DNA of 64,000 bases, from the NCBI GenBank assembly GCA_023374045.1, contig JAIOTZ010000138.1, forward strand, positions 1 to 64,000. The letters are read 5' to 3'. A program made the position numbers and the translations under genes. Below the pieces are notes generated by a model. The model was not told where the DNA came from. It was given only the letters and a program-made list of their open reading frames with translations, and searched no databases. This document shows positions 10,639 through 21,300 of the stretch, piece by piece (position 1 is the stretch's first letter; the number at the start of each line of letters is the position of its first letter). This stretch comes from Limonium bicolor (Eukaryota > Streptophyta > Magnoliopsida > Caryophyllales > Plumbaginaceae).

Positions 10639-11957
10639 TTATTGGGAAGTGTAAGTGGAAGGTGAGCTGTCAGAGGTAGTTGATCTTACTGCACAGGGAA
10701 AAAACTCTTCGTTGAAGATAGCATCTCGGGAGATGTATTGTCGGCCAGTATGAATGTCCATACAGATGTAACCTGTATGATGTGAGCTGTAGCCCAAAAA
10801 TACGCAGAGGGTACTGCGGAAGGAGAGCTTATGACGATTATAAGGCCGCAAGTTTGGATAAACTGCACACCCAAACACTCGCAGAGCATGATAATCAGGA
10901 CTTTTCTTGAAGAGAAGTTCATAGGGACTGGCATATTGAAGTGCCTGAGACGGAGTTCTGTTTAACAGATAAACACCAGTATGAAAAGCATGATTCCAAT
11001 ATTTTAACGGCAAGGAGGAGTGACTCAGCATTGCCAAGCCTTTTTCAACAATTTGACGGTGCCGATTTTCAATGCTACCATTCTGTGCGTGTGCATAAGG
11101 GCACGTGAGTCTATGATGAATTCGTGCTTCTTAAAAAAAGGAGCAAGGGACTTGAATTCCCCACCACCGTCAGTCTGAACCGATTGAATAAGGACACCAA
11201 ACTGAGTTTGAACAAATGTATGAAAAGTCGTAACAAGTTGGGCAACATCACCCTTACAAGATATGGTAAAAATCCATATATATTTCGTATAATCATCTAA
11301 TATGGACAGGTAATATTTACTGCCATCTGTACCAATAACAGGAGCTGGGCCCCATACATCCATGTAGATAAGAGAGAAAGGCCTGGTACTAACAGAATTT
11401 GAACGATAATGTGGCAGAGAATGACTCTTGCCATCACAACAACTAGAACAGAAAATATCAGCTGATTCTTTATTTAAGGGTAACTGAAATTTGTTTAGGG
11501 TATATTTGGTGATGCGTTTGCCCGGGTGCCCAAGGCGAAGATGCCACCGGTGGGGACTGACTTTGACGGTGGAGTAGGCTGCTGTAGGAGATTGAACCTG
11601 ACTGTCAAAGTGATATAGGCCATCCTTAATGCCGCCTTGAAGAAGAGTGATCCTGGTGGCCAAATCCTTCACCAAGAAACAGGTGGGATGAAATTCAAAT
11701 AGGACATTATTGTCAGTGCAAAATTGGCGAACAGATAGGAGGTTTTTTGTAATCAAAGGCACATGTAAGAGATGAGATAAAAGAAACTGTTTATCAGAAA
11801 CAAAAAGAGAAGCCGTGCCTTGATTCTCAATGGCCAACAGAGATCCGTCACTGGCCGCAACTGAATCACCTCCATAATACGGTTGATGACTGATATTCAG
11901 ATTCGAGAGATCATTAGTGAAATGATCTGAGGCTGCCGTGTCAGGGTACCAGATGTG
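10639..11957 (-). pseudogene. copia-B protease end and integrase
   Basis: The aspartic protease motif is DTAASDHFT at about 11945. The GAG-pre-integrase zinc region shows WHLRLGHPG...CSSC (HHCC type, about 11540-11440). The integrase core has its first catalytic Asp in YMDVWGPAP (about 11360) and the second in VQTDGGGEF (about 11170). A frame change near 11090 separates it from the rest, which continues as NGSIENRHRQIVEKGLAM and PLKYWNHAFHTGVYLLNR, then the C-terminal RVFGCAVYPNLRPY and FLGYSS motifs. Integrase inserts the cDNA into host DNA. All catalytic positions I can see are kept, but the frame is broken. Confidence 0.92.
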
Positions 11958-12970
11958 CAGCTTGGAGTAGATCCGGCAGTGTTATCAGCATTAGTGTAGT
12001 TGGCTTTGTATTTAGGTGATCCAGAACTTTGATAGCTATGGTTAAAACGATGATAACAGGACTTGGCAGCATGCCCAGGCTTATCACATATTTGACAGAT
12101 TTCACGTAGATCGGGCTTACCATTGAAGAAGGTAGGTGAATTTCTACCGCCGCGACCTCTTCCTCTATTATCATAGCCGCCCCGATAACCACGCCCCTCT
12201 GAGATCGACCTCCTCCATTACCTCTTCCTTTTCCTCCAGAGGTTTGAACATTGGTGTTATTAGCTGAAATAGAGGAGGACTCAAGTAGATCTGTGGTTTT
12301 GCTAGTCAAGCGACTCTGAAAATTCAGCAGTTGACTGTAAAACATGGGAGGAAGAGAAAGATTGAGACAAAAGAAGAGTAGCTATGGTTTCATATTCTGA
12401 GGGAAGGCCATGTATGAGGCAAACGTTGAAATCATTGTCGGAGATGGGAAAACCGGCTGCGGCTAGGGCTGTAGAAATAGATCTAGCCCGATTGTAAAAA
12501 GTTTGAATATCATCTGCCCCTTTTTTAATAGAGAATAGCTGAAATTTCAACTGCTGAGCTCTAGCAATGGATTGAGAAGAAAAATTTTCAGATAAGATAT
12601 TCCAGATCTGAAGAGCGGTAGTGCAACTCGTAACTTGTCCAAGGACCTGATCTGAGAGAGAACTGGTGAGTATAGCAAACACCATCTGATCTCGTCTTTT
12701 CCATAGAGTGTACTCAGGATTGATCTCGCCATTGATACACTTTTCTGGAGCCGGTGAAGTTCCATCGATGAATTCACTTAAGCCATTCGCAATGATGAAC
12801 GGTTCAAGTTGAATGCGCCATGTAGGATAGTTGTCGCCAGTTAATTTGCTAAAATTAGCTGTTGGACTAATGAGGTTGGGAAGAATTTTGGTTTCAGTGG
12901 TGGTTTCAGCGGTGGTGTTTTGTGAGAGAGGAGGAGTGTTTCCATCGGAGTTTGTTGAGCTGTTAGTCAT
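11958..12970 (-). pseudogene. copia-B gag with zinc knuckle
   Basis: The frame starts at 12970 with MTNSSTNSDG. The copia gag core follows: FSKLTGDNYPTWRIQLEPF, WKRRDQMVFAIL and FQLFSIKKGADDI (UBN2/Retrotran_gag family). The open frame ends at 12302 after 222 residues. In a shifted frame a Gly/Arg/Ser-rich region leads to one CCHC zinc knuckle, CQICDKPGHAAKSC (about 12115-12070). Gag forms the virus-like particle and the knuckle binds RNA. The start codon is chosen because it is the first ATG after the primer site, about 30 bp downstream, and opens the whole conserved core. Confidence 0.92.
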
Positions 12971-12998
12971 TGATAGAGGAGAAAGAGCTCCTCGTTCA

Positions 12999-13010
12999 GC
13001 TCTGATACCA
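12999..13010 (-). other. Primer binding site of copia-B
   Basis: On the minus strand TGGTATCAGAGC follows the LTR end directly. It is the usual initiator tRNA-Met primer site of plant copia elements. Confidence 0.93.
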
Positions 13011-13204
13011 TACGGAAACTTATAAAGAGGATTTGAATTTACTATTTCATTGATGATTCACGGTGTATACAAACAGTCTCAATACATGTATACTTATAGT
13101 AAAACGGTTTGATACTAGAAGCTTCTAACACCGTAAGATAAAGACATAAGGAATTTATATAGGCTGGGCTTAACATCATGGGCCTATGGGCTGTTACACT
13201 TGTA
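13011..13204 (-). repeat. 5' LTR of copia-B (194 bp)
   Basis: This is the partner of 8615-8805. It lies upstream of the primer site in element orientation. Its outer end abuts the target duplication atatg at 13205-13209. Confidence 0.95.
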
Positions 13205-13209
13205 ATATG

Positions 13210-13865
13210 GTATGAGCTACTACTTTGGTGAGGTAAAATCTTTGATTTTTCTACATCCCCTAAGGATATATACTTGGTATGGGTTGGGAACGAGATTGAA
13301 AAGCCTTGTGTAGGGTTAATTTGAAGTTAATGATATTTGATGGTCTCTAAATCAAAAGACCTTGAAAACACAAAGGTGGTATATCGTGTAAAGGTTCATG
13401 TTTGGAGCTAGTATAAATCATAGTGGGATAAAATTCTCATAGGTGCTCAATCTTCTATAGTGTTTAGGGAATGTGCACTCTGGTTAGTATACGTGATGTC
13501 GTTAACGTTCAATGTTACTATGGTTCACCGTTCACATGTTACTATTCATCGTCTATTGTCGTTTGTCTTGTAATGGGTTGGGTGTTTATTGTCACTCTCG
13601 CCCTTCATGTTTTATGTAGGTGCTGCACTTTTTTGTTTTGTTACAGTGTTGTTTGGTTATCCTTGGTTTGTGATCTTCTTGTTGTATTTCATGTTTTACG
13701 TAGGTGTGGTAGTTTTTTCATTTTGTTATGTTATTGTTTGGTTACCCTTCGTCTGAGGTCTTGTTGTTGCCCGGTTTCTGCTTGGTTGTGGCTATCACAA
13801 ATGCTCAAGTGTGGACATCAAGGCTGCATACCGTCATTGGTCATATTTACGATGTTAACATTCAA
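13210..13865. other. Flank between copia-B and gypsy-B
   Basis: With 8583-8609 this is the interrupted target of copia-B. No protein or RNA family is recognisable. A 138-residue reading frame at 13471-13887 has low-complexity Cys/Leu/Val composition and looks incidental. CGTTAACGTTCAATG near 13500 resembles GATGTTAACATTCAATG at 13850, just before the gypsy-B LTR. Confidence 0.4.
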
Positions 13866-15059
13866 TGAAATACCAAAGACATTCTAGTTAGCATTAGTGT
13901 AGTTTCCAGACTAAGGTATCATTCTCCAGTGGGTATAGTTCCAAAAGAAATCTTCTGGAAGAAAATAGGCGGAGAGTTGAAATAGGACCGGTAGTCACTT
14001 TTAAGTTCCACGTGTCTTTGTGCCATTTCACCTTAACCCCCCGCTCTCTAGACCACTCTCAGTGCACTAGGAACCTAGCTACTCAAAGGATTAGTGTCTA
14101 GCATTTTCAATACTACGATTACCTTACTCTTAAATAATCTAAGAATTGCTACTACAAATATAAGTACCCTTAATACCGACTCTTAAGTACACCACTACTA
14201 TTTTAAAATGTCGTCACTCTTTAAGAACAAAGACTTAGATTTTCTGGTGTTATTCGGTAAGACTATTCCTATTGAGAAAGGAAAGACGAGTTCGACCAGA
14301 GTAGTAAGGAGTGCCCTGTTGTACAGTCGGGCCTTGCAGTTTGGATACCGTGAGGAGTTCCTTAGCTATTGAGAAAGGTTCCAGGTAAATCGTTGTGTTC
14401 ACTTTCTTGTGTAACTCGGTACAAATTGTGAGTTTCTTGTGGTCGCGTTGATGTTATGAGTAACTACTAAGTTGGACTCTGTTTTGGCATATGTGAGGAA
14501 ATTGATGCTATATTGTTGTAGCATGACTCGGTCGATATGAGATTGGCTACTTGTGTGTTCACTGCTAGAAAACAGCTAATTAGCGACGGATTTAGCTACG
14601 GACAAAATTTCGTCACTAATTAGCGACAAAACTTTTGACGACAGAATAGCTACGGAATGGCGACGGAATTTGAGCGGGTCCGGTGGCGCCAAATTTTCGG
14701 GTCTCGGCGCCTCTTTTAGCGACGGTATTTAGCGACGGATCGTTGTTCCGTCGCTATTGTTTTTACAATATAAAAAAGAAAAAAGAAACGTTAGCGACGG
14801 ACAAATTACGTCGCTAACCAAATCGACGTCGTTTTAACAATTTCTATTATCCCCGTTGTTAAATTTCACTAACTAAAATGACGTCGTTTACATTATTTTA
14901 GCGACGGAATAGCGGTGGAAACATTCCGTTGCTAAAAGTTAAGAAAAAAAATGCCGGATTCCACTAATTTAAACGACATCCTTTGCGTCTATTTTAGCGA
15001 CGGAATAGCGACGGAATGTGTCCGTCGCTAAAAGTTAAGTAAAAAACAGAACGCGCGAC

Positions 15060-15240
15060 CTTTCTTCCTCATTCTTTTGATTCCAGTATGTAAACATTCG
15101 AAGTAGCGAGAGCTCCCCGAGTTCCCAGCGACCCAGGCGCACCAGTTACCGGCATAGGGTGCGTTTTCCGGCCACCAAACACTCTCCGCGTCCTCGGCGA
15201 CTTCCTGACGGTTTCTGCCCTCAATTTCTGCTCTCAGGTA
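15060..15240 (+). other. Exon-like captured segment in the CACTA element
   Basis: This GC-rich block is unlike its AT-rich surroundings and ends in a strong plant splice donor (CTCAGGTAAGT, about 15233). Acceptor-like TTTTGCAG (about 15500) and TCTTCAG (about 16460) follow. The pattern suggests leader and exon pieces of a host gene carried in the element. The gene is not identified. An overlapping minus-strand frame of 73 residues looks incidental. Confidence 0.4.
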
Positions 15241-17593
15241 AGTCTCCAAATCCCTAAATTAGTAAATCCAAAAATTACAATTAGAGAAACCAAAAATTAG
15301 TTAGTTTTGACTTAAATTATGTGGTTGTTGTTGCTCATTTGTGTTAAAAAACCGCTAGTATGTTTTTTGTTTGCCACTTAGGGTTGTATAATTACCGTGA
15401 GTGAAGTAATTAGGGTTGTATAATTACGATGAGTGAAGGCGCATAACATGTATGTTATTGTCGCCAATTAGTGTTGCATAGAATCTCATTTTGTTTTGCA
15501 GGAAATTGTATTCCTCCTCTTGCGGGGTATGTATCCCTATTTTGATCTAGTCCTTAATGGCCTCTGGTTGGTGGCGTGATTTGCCCAATACCCATGTTGT
15601 ATTATGTATGCTTTGTTTACTATTTTCTGAATCAAGTTTGAGTGTTTTCAATTCTACTCGTGGTTATTACTGCTACTTTGAATATGTAGTGTGCTTATAG
15701 TCGGAAGTTTTTTAGTCTCAATTTGTAAGTTCCTAACTCCCATATTCCTCAAGCTTCTAAGCTAAAGTACAATAAGATGAAATCAGAACTGAAGTGAGCT
15801 ATTGATTGCTTGAAACTTTTTTTCCCTTTGTTTCTGGTGCTAATTTGCTATGGGACGTTTTCTGTGAGATCTAAATCTGAGAATATATTGAAAAGCTAAG
15901 ATTAGCGTGGATGATTTGCTCAATTGAACCGAGAAATGCCCTAGTCCTTTCTCTATATTACGCTGCTGCTACTACTGATGTAGAATACAGTTTTCACCTA
16001 GATTATGTTTAAATTTCTAGCCATGCTTTTGTGCTGCTAACTATCTGGATCTCCTCTATATAAAAGCCAAACAGGCAGACAAGCAAACAACCTATGAATC
16101 TTAAAAGAAAAATCTATTTGATCTAATCACATCGCGATCTTCCAACACTATACTACTGCTACTGTATAGTTAGGCCCACTGTTTAAAAGATGGAAGTTAG
16201 GTAGGAACTAGGAAGGAAGAACAGCCTGTCCAAGGAAGGAAACACCCTTTCACTCTATAGTACTTGTTAACTTAATGTACAATTTGCGTATAGTTATCTC
16301 TTACAACTTTTCTTTGCTTTTTATGTTGTGTGTATATATATAATATACAGAGATTCATTTCCTTTTCTTCTTTTTTTTTCTCTGTACAACAGATGCTTCC
16401 CTTCTCTGTTTATTGTTCCATGAATAGATGAATATAATCTGACTTAATTTCTTTCTTCAGGATCACAGCATTGTCAATACAACGACCTTAATTTACAGTC
16501 ACCTGATAATGGCGCTAGAAGTTTCTTGACTGGATTTTTGTGCTGCCCTTTTTCATTGAAGACTTTCGTGCTGCTGTTTCCTGGTTCGTTTCTTTTCTTC
16601 TAACCTAATGTTTTCCTTAATCCTTAACTCTACCCATATTTTTCTTCCTAGTAAGAATTTTTGTCTAATCTGTATTATTTTAAAATTATGAAGTCAGGTC
16701 TCTCTTGTTGTTTATTTCCTGCACTAATATTTTGTTGTTGTTGAATACTCTTGTTAGAATTTTGCCTGTGAGCTATAAGCTCTTTAGAGTTTGCTTTTCA
16801 GGTGTTGTTTTAGGTGAGTCCTTTGTGTGTGAGACAAATACTTCCTTTGATGAAAAATGTTATCCAATAAACCGGAGGCAGCTCAAAGTTGGAATTCATT
16901 AGCGGTAGTTGATTTGATGACATTAGATGGTCTAATTGCATACCTACCAAGAGAGGTAGTTGTGAAAGAGCTAATTGAAGTAAGTACTAGTCCTTCTATC
17001 TATGAGCTTTATTGTGTCTTTGAAACACTCTTTTTATCCTAAAATTTGATCAATATCTGACAGTGAAGAATCAGAACTTCCTGTTGGTCACAATTCTCAC
17101 ACAAAGCAACTTGGATCAACCAGTACTTTAGTTTGAAACTCACCCACTGCTGTCACCAATAAAAAAACCAGTACTTCAGTTTAGCATAGGCAAGTGTTTT
17201 GGATAACTTAGATCTACCCAGGCAGGTACTTCATATTTCCCAGTCTTATTGTTCATCTTCACTTGATTATTATACTCATATTGGTGATCATGATGTTGGC
17301 TGCTCTTCTTTAATCATTATCATGGTCCCATTTGCAATTGCTTCTTTGTTCTGCACGTGTTTCTAGATATGAGACAAAACCGTTCAATATTTTGTTGTTT
17401 GCTAGCTTTTTATTTTTTCTTTTGCTTCTTTTAAGGACTTAGCTAAATATTATGATGATTATTGGCTGAAACTTCATGCATGCTGAGTAGAATATTGGCT
17501 GAAACTTTATGCCTGCTGAGCAGAATATTGGCTGAAACTTCATGCCTGCTGAATTTGTATTCCTCTTTTTTTTCTCCATCTTTTTTGTGACAG

Positions 17594-17760
17594 ATTAGTC
17601 CATCACAGTTTGAAGCTCATGCGGGATGGTCGGCAAGTCGGACATCACCTTCGATTGCATGAACGTTGAGGCATAGCTTGGAGAGAGATGAACACCGGCA
17701 GACGCTTGTGCAGGAAGATGAACACCTACAGACGCTTGACACGGGATCATGGTCTTGTAA
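17594..17760 (+). pseudogene. Possible PHD-finger protein fragment (TDBD-like) in the CACTA element
   Basis: Directly after an acceptor-like GTGACAG the + strand reads ISPSQFEAHAGWSASR. The core SPSQFEAHAGW is characteristic of the Tify-domain-binding region next to the zinc finger in a group of plant PHD-finger regulators (recalled from family knowledge). After this the frame degrades and stops, so it is only a fragment. It shows a captured piece of nuclear regulator gene, not a working protein. An alternative is a domain shared with other gene families. Confidence 0.45.
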
Positions 17761-18699
17761 GAATTTACCTACTGTTATATTATAAGTGAATGTACATTAT
17801 ATTACAGGTGAACAATATATGCAAAAGAATAATAAAAATAAAAAAATTATTTTCAATTGTTGTGAAAATATCTTTGTTTAGTATATTACAACTCAAATAT
17901 AATCTACATTATAGATAAATATACATTATAGGAGTAAATAAATAAATATGAAATAAAAAAAACATTTAGAGACGGACAATTTTCGTCTCTAATCCATCGC
18001 TAATTGGCGACGGAAGATATCATTCGTCGCGAATCCAGATTAGCGACATGTCGTTTAGAGACGGACATGTTCCGTCGCTAATCCTTCGCTAAACCGTGTT
18101 AGCGATGGATTAGCTGCAGAATTGTCCATCGCTAAAACATTGTTTTAGTAGTAGTGGTTGGCATGGTAATATTTGGTTGAATAGAATAATGGATATGATT
18201 GTTAAGGTTATTATGCGAGCTTGATAAGGAAATCTTTTCTTTGAAAATTTGGATAAAATGATATTGCGCGACTGCCAATTAATTGTAGTTAAGCCACTAT
18301 GATCTGCTCATTCTGGTCAAAAGTACCTTTAGGGGTTGCGCACTTAAAGGCATAGATTGAGGTGGATTGGATGAGCCGCAACCCCACTTTGTTGGGTGTT
18401 TGTAAGGTTTTCCCGTCGGGGTGTTATTTGGATGAATTGCGGCCCTTTTAATGAGTGTTCGTAAGGTTTTCCCTTCGGGGTGTTGATTACTTAAAGGCTT
18501 CTTCCCTTATCATAGCAAGTCGTGGTATAAAATTGATTGGTGACCCCATAAGTTGTTAGTGTTCTGTTTATACATGAAGAATTGGATAATTTGGTTACAT
18601 AGTGGAACTATCTAAGCTTATGGTAATGATGTTTGGTGAATTCATGGTTAGTTAAGTATATGGCGAATGTTTGTTGGTTAATTCTTGAGTATGTTGTAG

Positions 18700-19480
18700 T
18701 ATTCATAGAAAATATCTTGATATATTTAAGAGTATAGAAGAGCATGAAAGGCATTTACGACAGGTGCTACAAATACTAAGGATAATAGGTTATATGTTAA
18801 GATATCAATGTGTGAATTATGGTTGGATGAAGTTTCATTCTTGGGCCATGTAGTCACCAGTGAAGGAATTTTGTAGACCCTTCTAAGACTCAGGCAGAAA
18901 AGAATTGGCCGAGACAAACCAGTGTAAAGGAAGTCGTAGTAGTTTTCTTGGAATGACGGGATATTACCGAAAATTTTAAAATACTCTGCTAAAATAGCTA
19001 GACCCTTACAACTTAATGAAGATGTTAGTTCGCTTCCACTGGGATGAAAACTGTGAGAAGGCATTTCAAACTTTGTAAGAAAGATTAAACTCAGCTCCAT
19101 TGTTAGTCTTACCTTCCGGAACTGAGGAATTTGAAGTATTTAGCGACAACTCAAAACATGGTTTGGGTTGTGTACTTATGCCGTATGAGAAAGTAATAGC
19201 TTATGCATCAAGGCAGTTGAAAGAGCATGACACTCGTTATCATACCAACGACCTTTAACTAGCTGCTGTGGTATTTGCCCTGAAAATTTAAAGGCATTAT
19301 CTATATGGAACGTCTTGTAAGATATACACTGACCAAAAGTCTTAAGTATATCTTCACTAAGAAGGAATTGAACCTAAGGTAGAGAAGATGGCTAGAGCTT
19401 ATTAAGGATTGTGATTTGTAAATTCTCTACCATAAGGGAAAGTCTAATGTGGTAGCCGATGCTCTAAGCCGGAAGAAGAA
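18700..19480 (+). pseudogene. gypsy-B reverse transcriptase C-terminal half and RNase H
   Basis: Across shifting frames one reads [30 protein letters not shown] (RT end), the connection GYYRK region, then RNase H with [37 protein letters not shown] and HKGKSNVVADALSRKK. These are hallmark Ty3/gypsy sequences. The catalytic YxDD part of RT lies upstream and is deleted. Many stops and frameshifts make this a long-dead copy. Confidence 0.9.
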
Positions 19481-19499
19481 TCATACAATAAATGCAATA

Positions 19500-20440
19500 T
19501 GGGTTTAGCAGAAGAATTAGTCAAAGAATTCTGAAAGTTAAACTTGGAAGTTACAAAATCTAAAGAGGTGGAAAAAGAAATCAAGTGGTTCAGCATGACT
19601 ACCAGTTTGGATAATTATGATGAGATCCTCAAACATCAGCAAGAAGACGTGAAACTAGAAGGGATTCGACAAAGATGATAGAATGAAAATCAAAGGATTT
19701 TGTAATTTATGAAGATGATAGCTTAAGATTCAGGGGAAATGGTGTGTGCACTTAGCTTGTGCCGAAGTAAAAGAAAAGTTAGTGATAGAGGCACATAACT
19801 CTCCCTACTCGACTCATCCACAAGGAGAAAAACTGTGTGCAGACTTGAAGAAGCATTTTCTGGTCAAATATGAAGAAATAAGTTGATGAATTTGTGTCTC
19901 CATGTTTGACCTGCCATAAAGTTAAGTTTGAGCATAAGAGAATGGGAGGTCATTTGCAACCTTTGGAAATTCCGAAATGGTAGTGGGATTTGATATCCAT
20001 AGATTTTGTTGTTGGTTTGCCTGCGACTAAAGGAGGAATAAACTAGATTGGGTGGATTGATCGATAGATTGACCAATACATCAAGATTCATATAAATGAA
20101 AAACACTTGGTCAATGAAGTAGTTGGTTGATGCATATATTAGAATATAGTTCGATATCATGGTATTCGGAATCAATTGTCTCAGATTGTGATTCCAGATT
20201 CTAGTCTCGATTTCGGAAGTAATTCCAAAAAAGCCGTGGGGACGAAGTTGAGGTTAAGTACAACATTCCACCCAACTATAGATGGACAAACGAAAAGAAC
20301 AATTCAAACATTGGAGGAGATGTTACGAGCTTGTGTTATGGATTTTCAAGGTGCATGGATCGATAAGTTGCACTTGATTAAGTTTTCCTCTAGCAACAGC
20401 TGCTAGTTTAGTATTAATATGGCACTGTATGAAGCATTAT
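19500..20440 (+). pseudogene. gypsy-B integrase
   Basis: The HHCC zinc-binding region is visible as KEKLVIEAHNSPYSTHPQ...PCLTCHKVKFEH (about 19770-19935). It is followed by QPLEIPKW, DLISIDFVVGLP (catalytic core start, about 19990) and STTFHPTIDGQTKRTIQTLEEMLRACV (about 20255-20340), a strong Ty3/gypsy integrase signature. Stops and frame changes interrupt it throughout. Confidence 0.9.
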
Positions 20441-20569
20441 ATGGTTAATTGTAGAACACCTCTATGCTGGAGTGATATAAGTGAAATGGTAGTTCTTGGA
20501 CCTCAGTTAATAGAGGATCAAATGAATCAGGTCTGGATAATTCAACAAAGAATGAAAGCAGCCTAGGAC

Positions 20570-21000
20570 AGAAAAACTTATACATATTTTAATAGAAAGC
20601 CAATGGAATTTAAAGTAGGGAGCAAAGTGTTATTAAAAGTATCTCCCCGAAAGGTCTTATGTGTTTTGGAAAGAAAGGAAAACTTGCTCCAAAATTATTA
20701 TGAAAAGCTTATAAACTTGCTTTACCAATGAAGTTGGAAAATGTTTATGATGTATTGCATTTATATTAGCTAAAAGGATATGTTGCAGATCATTCTCACA
20801 TGATACAACCAGAAGTAGTATAGTTTGAACACAACTTATCTTATGAGGAATACCCAGTGAATTCTAGACCGGAAGAGAGAGATACCCATTCTGAGTCAAT
20901 TCAGTTAGTTAAAATCATGTGGTATAATCATGGACCAGAGGAAACGACTTGGACGAGGAAACAAATATGAGAAAGAAATATCCTCAGTTTTTGAGCAAGT
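20570..21000 (+). pseudogene. gypsy-B integrase tail and chromodomain
   Basis: Following the integrase are degraded motifs of the C-terminal region and then HNLSYEEYPVNSRPEERD...SIQLVKIMWYNHGPEETTW, the core of a retroelement chromodomain. In chromoviruses this domain targets integration to heterochromatin. The match to the LVKVLWxNHxxEEATWE pattern is clear despite stops. Confidence 0.85.
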
Positions 21001-21032
21001 AACTATTTAAGTTACGGGGTGTAACTTCTTTA

Positions 21033-21045
21033 GGGGGGGGGGGGG
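21033..21045 (+). other. G tract after the pol remnant of gypsy-B
   Basis: Thirteen G follow shortly after the chromodomain remnant. The tract does not abut the LTR, which begins 255 bp later, so it may be an upstream purine tract or simply the end of pol. A similar G tract lies away from the LTR in the related element at the window end (62802-62807). Confidence 0.5.
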
Positions 21046-21267
21046 TGGAGTGTTACAGACGATTTTCCTTTAAGCAATCACTTTTCTGGAAATGATGTGT
21101 TTAAAGTGATGGTTATTACTTTGAGATGTGAACATAATGCTTTTTGGCATGCTTATTGACAAACTTGGTTAATGTGTTATATGTACTAAAGTGGGGATTT
21201 GAACTTGGAATGGAAGTTTAATTGAACTCAAGTTTGAGTTTGAACTGGGATACATTTAAGCTTTGGG

Positions 21268-21300
21268 GACAAAGCTTTGTCTAAGAAGGGGAGATGAGAA
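21268..21300 (+). other. Palindrome and polypurine tract before the 3' LTR of gypsy-B
   Basis: GACAAAGCTTTGTC (21268-21281) is a perfect 14-bp palindrome. It is followed by TAAGAAGGGGAGATGAGAA, a purine-rich tract that touches the LTR start TGAAATACCC at 21301. The minus-strand relative has an analogous inverted-repeat motif next to its tract (61382-61399). Confidence 0.75.

Larger units (their letters stand above)
8615..13204 (-). mobile_element. copia-B, near-complete Ty1/copia element with TA...TA ends, 4590 bp
   Basis: The element lies on the minus strand. It is flanked by the 5-bp duplication atatg (8610-8614 and 13205-13209) and has two LTRs of 191 and 194 bp, a tRNA-Met-type primer site, gag, protease, integrase, RT, RNase H and a polypurine tract, in copia order. 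In element orientation the LTRs begin TACAAGTG and end TTCCGTA, so the termini are TA...TA instead of TG...CA. The two LTRs differ by about two substitutions and two indels, implying recent insertion. Gag and RT look like the Ale/Retrofit type (compare Arabidopsis AtRE1), which is a judgement from memory. Coding regions are interrupted by several one-base frame changes. Confidence 0.95.
14560..18156. mobile_element. Non-autonomous CACTA (En/Spm) element, 3597 bp
   Basis: It starts CACTGCTAGAAAACAG and its other end reverse-complemented is CACTACTACTAAAACAATG. It is flanked by the 3-bp duplication gtt (14557-14559, 18157-18159). The homologous LTR at about 21952 reads through uninterrupted. 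Both subterminal zones (14580-15030 and 17960-18140) carry many copies of TTAGCGACGGA in both orientations, the usual arrangement of transposase binding sites in CACTA elements. No transposase gene is visible. The middle contains exon-like, gene-derived sequence. Confidence 0.93.
13866..18654 (+). repeat. 5' LTR of gypsy-B, interrupted by CACTA
   Basis: Without the CACTA element and one copy of its duplication it is about 1.19 kb. It aligns with 21301-22978 through landmarks such as TTTCCAGACTAAGGTATCATT, TTCGGTAAGACTATTCCT, GATACCGTGAGGAGTTCCTT and the twice-used GTAAGGTTTTCCC...CGGGGTGTT block near 18400-18480. The copies are clearly diverged, so the insertion is old. Confidence 0.85.

Noticed and set aside
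13471..13887. A 138-residue membrane-like protein
   Set aside because: Cys/Leu/Val-rich low-complexity composition in T-rich DNA, no start context or family match, and it runs into the gypsy-B LTR.
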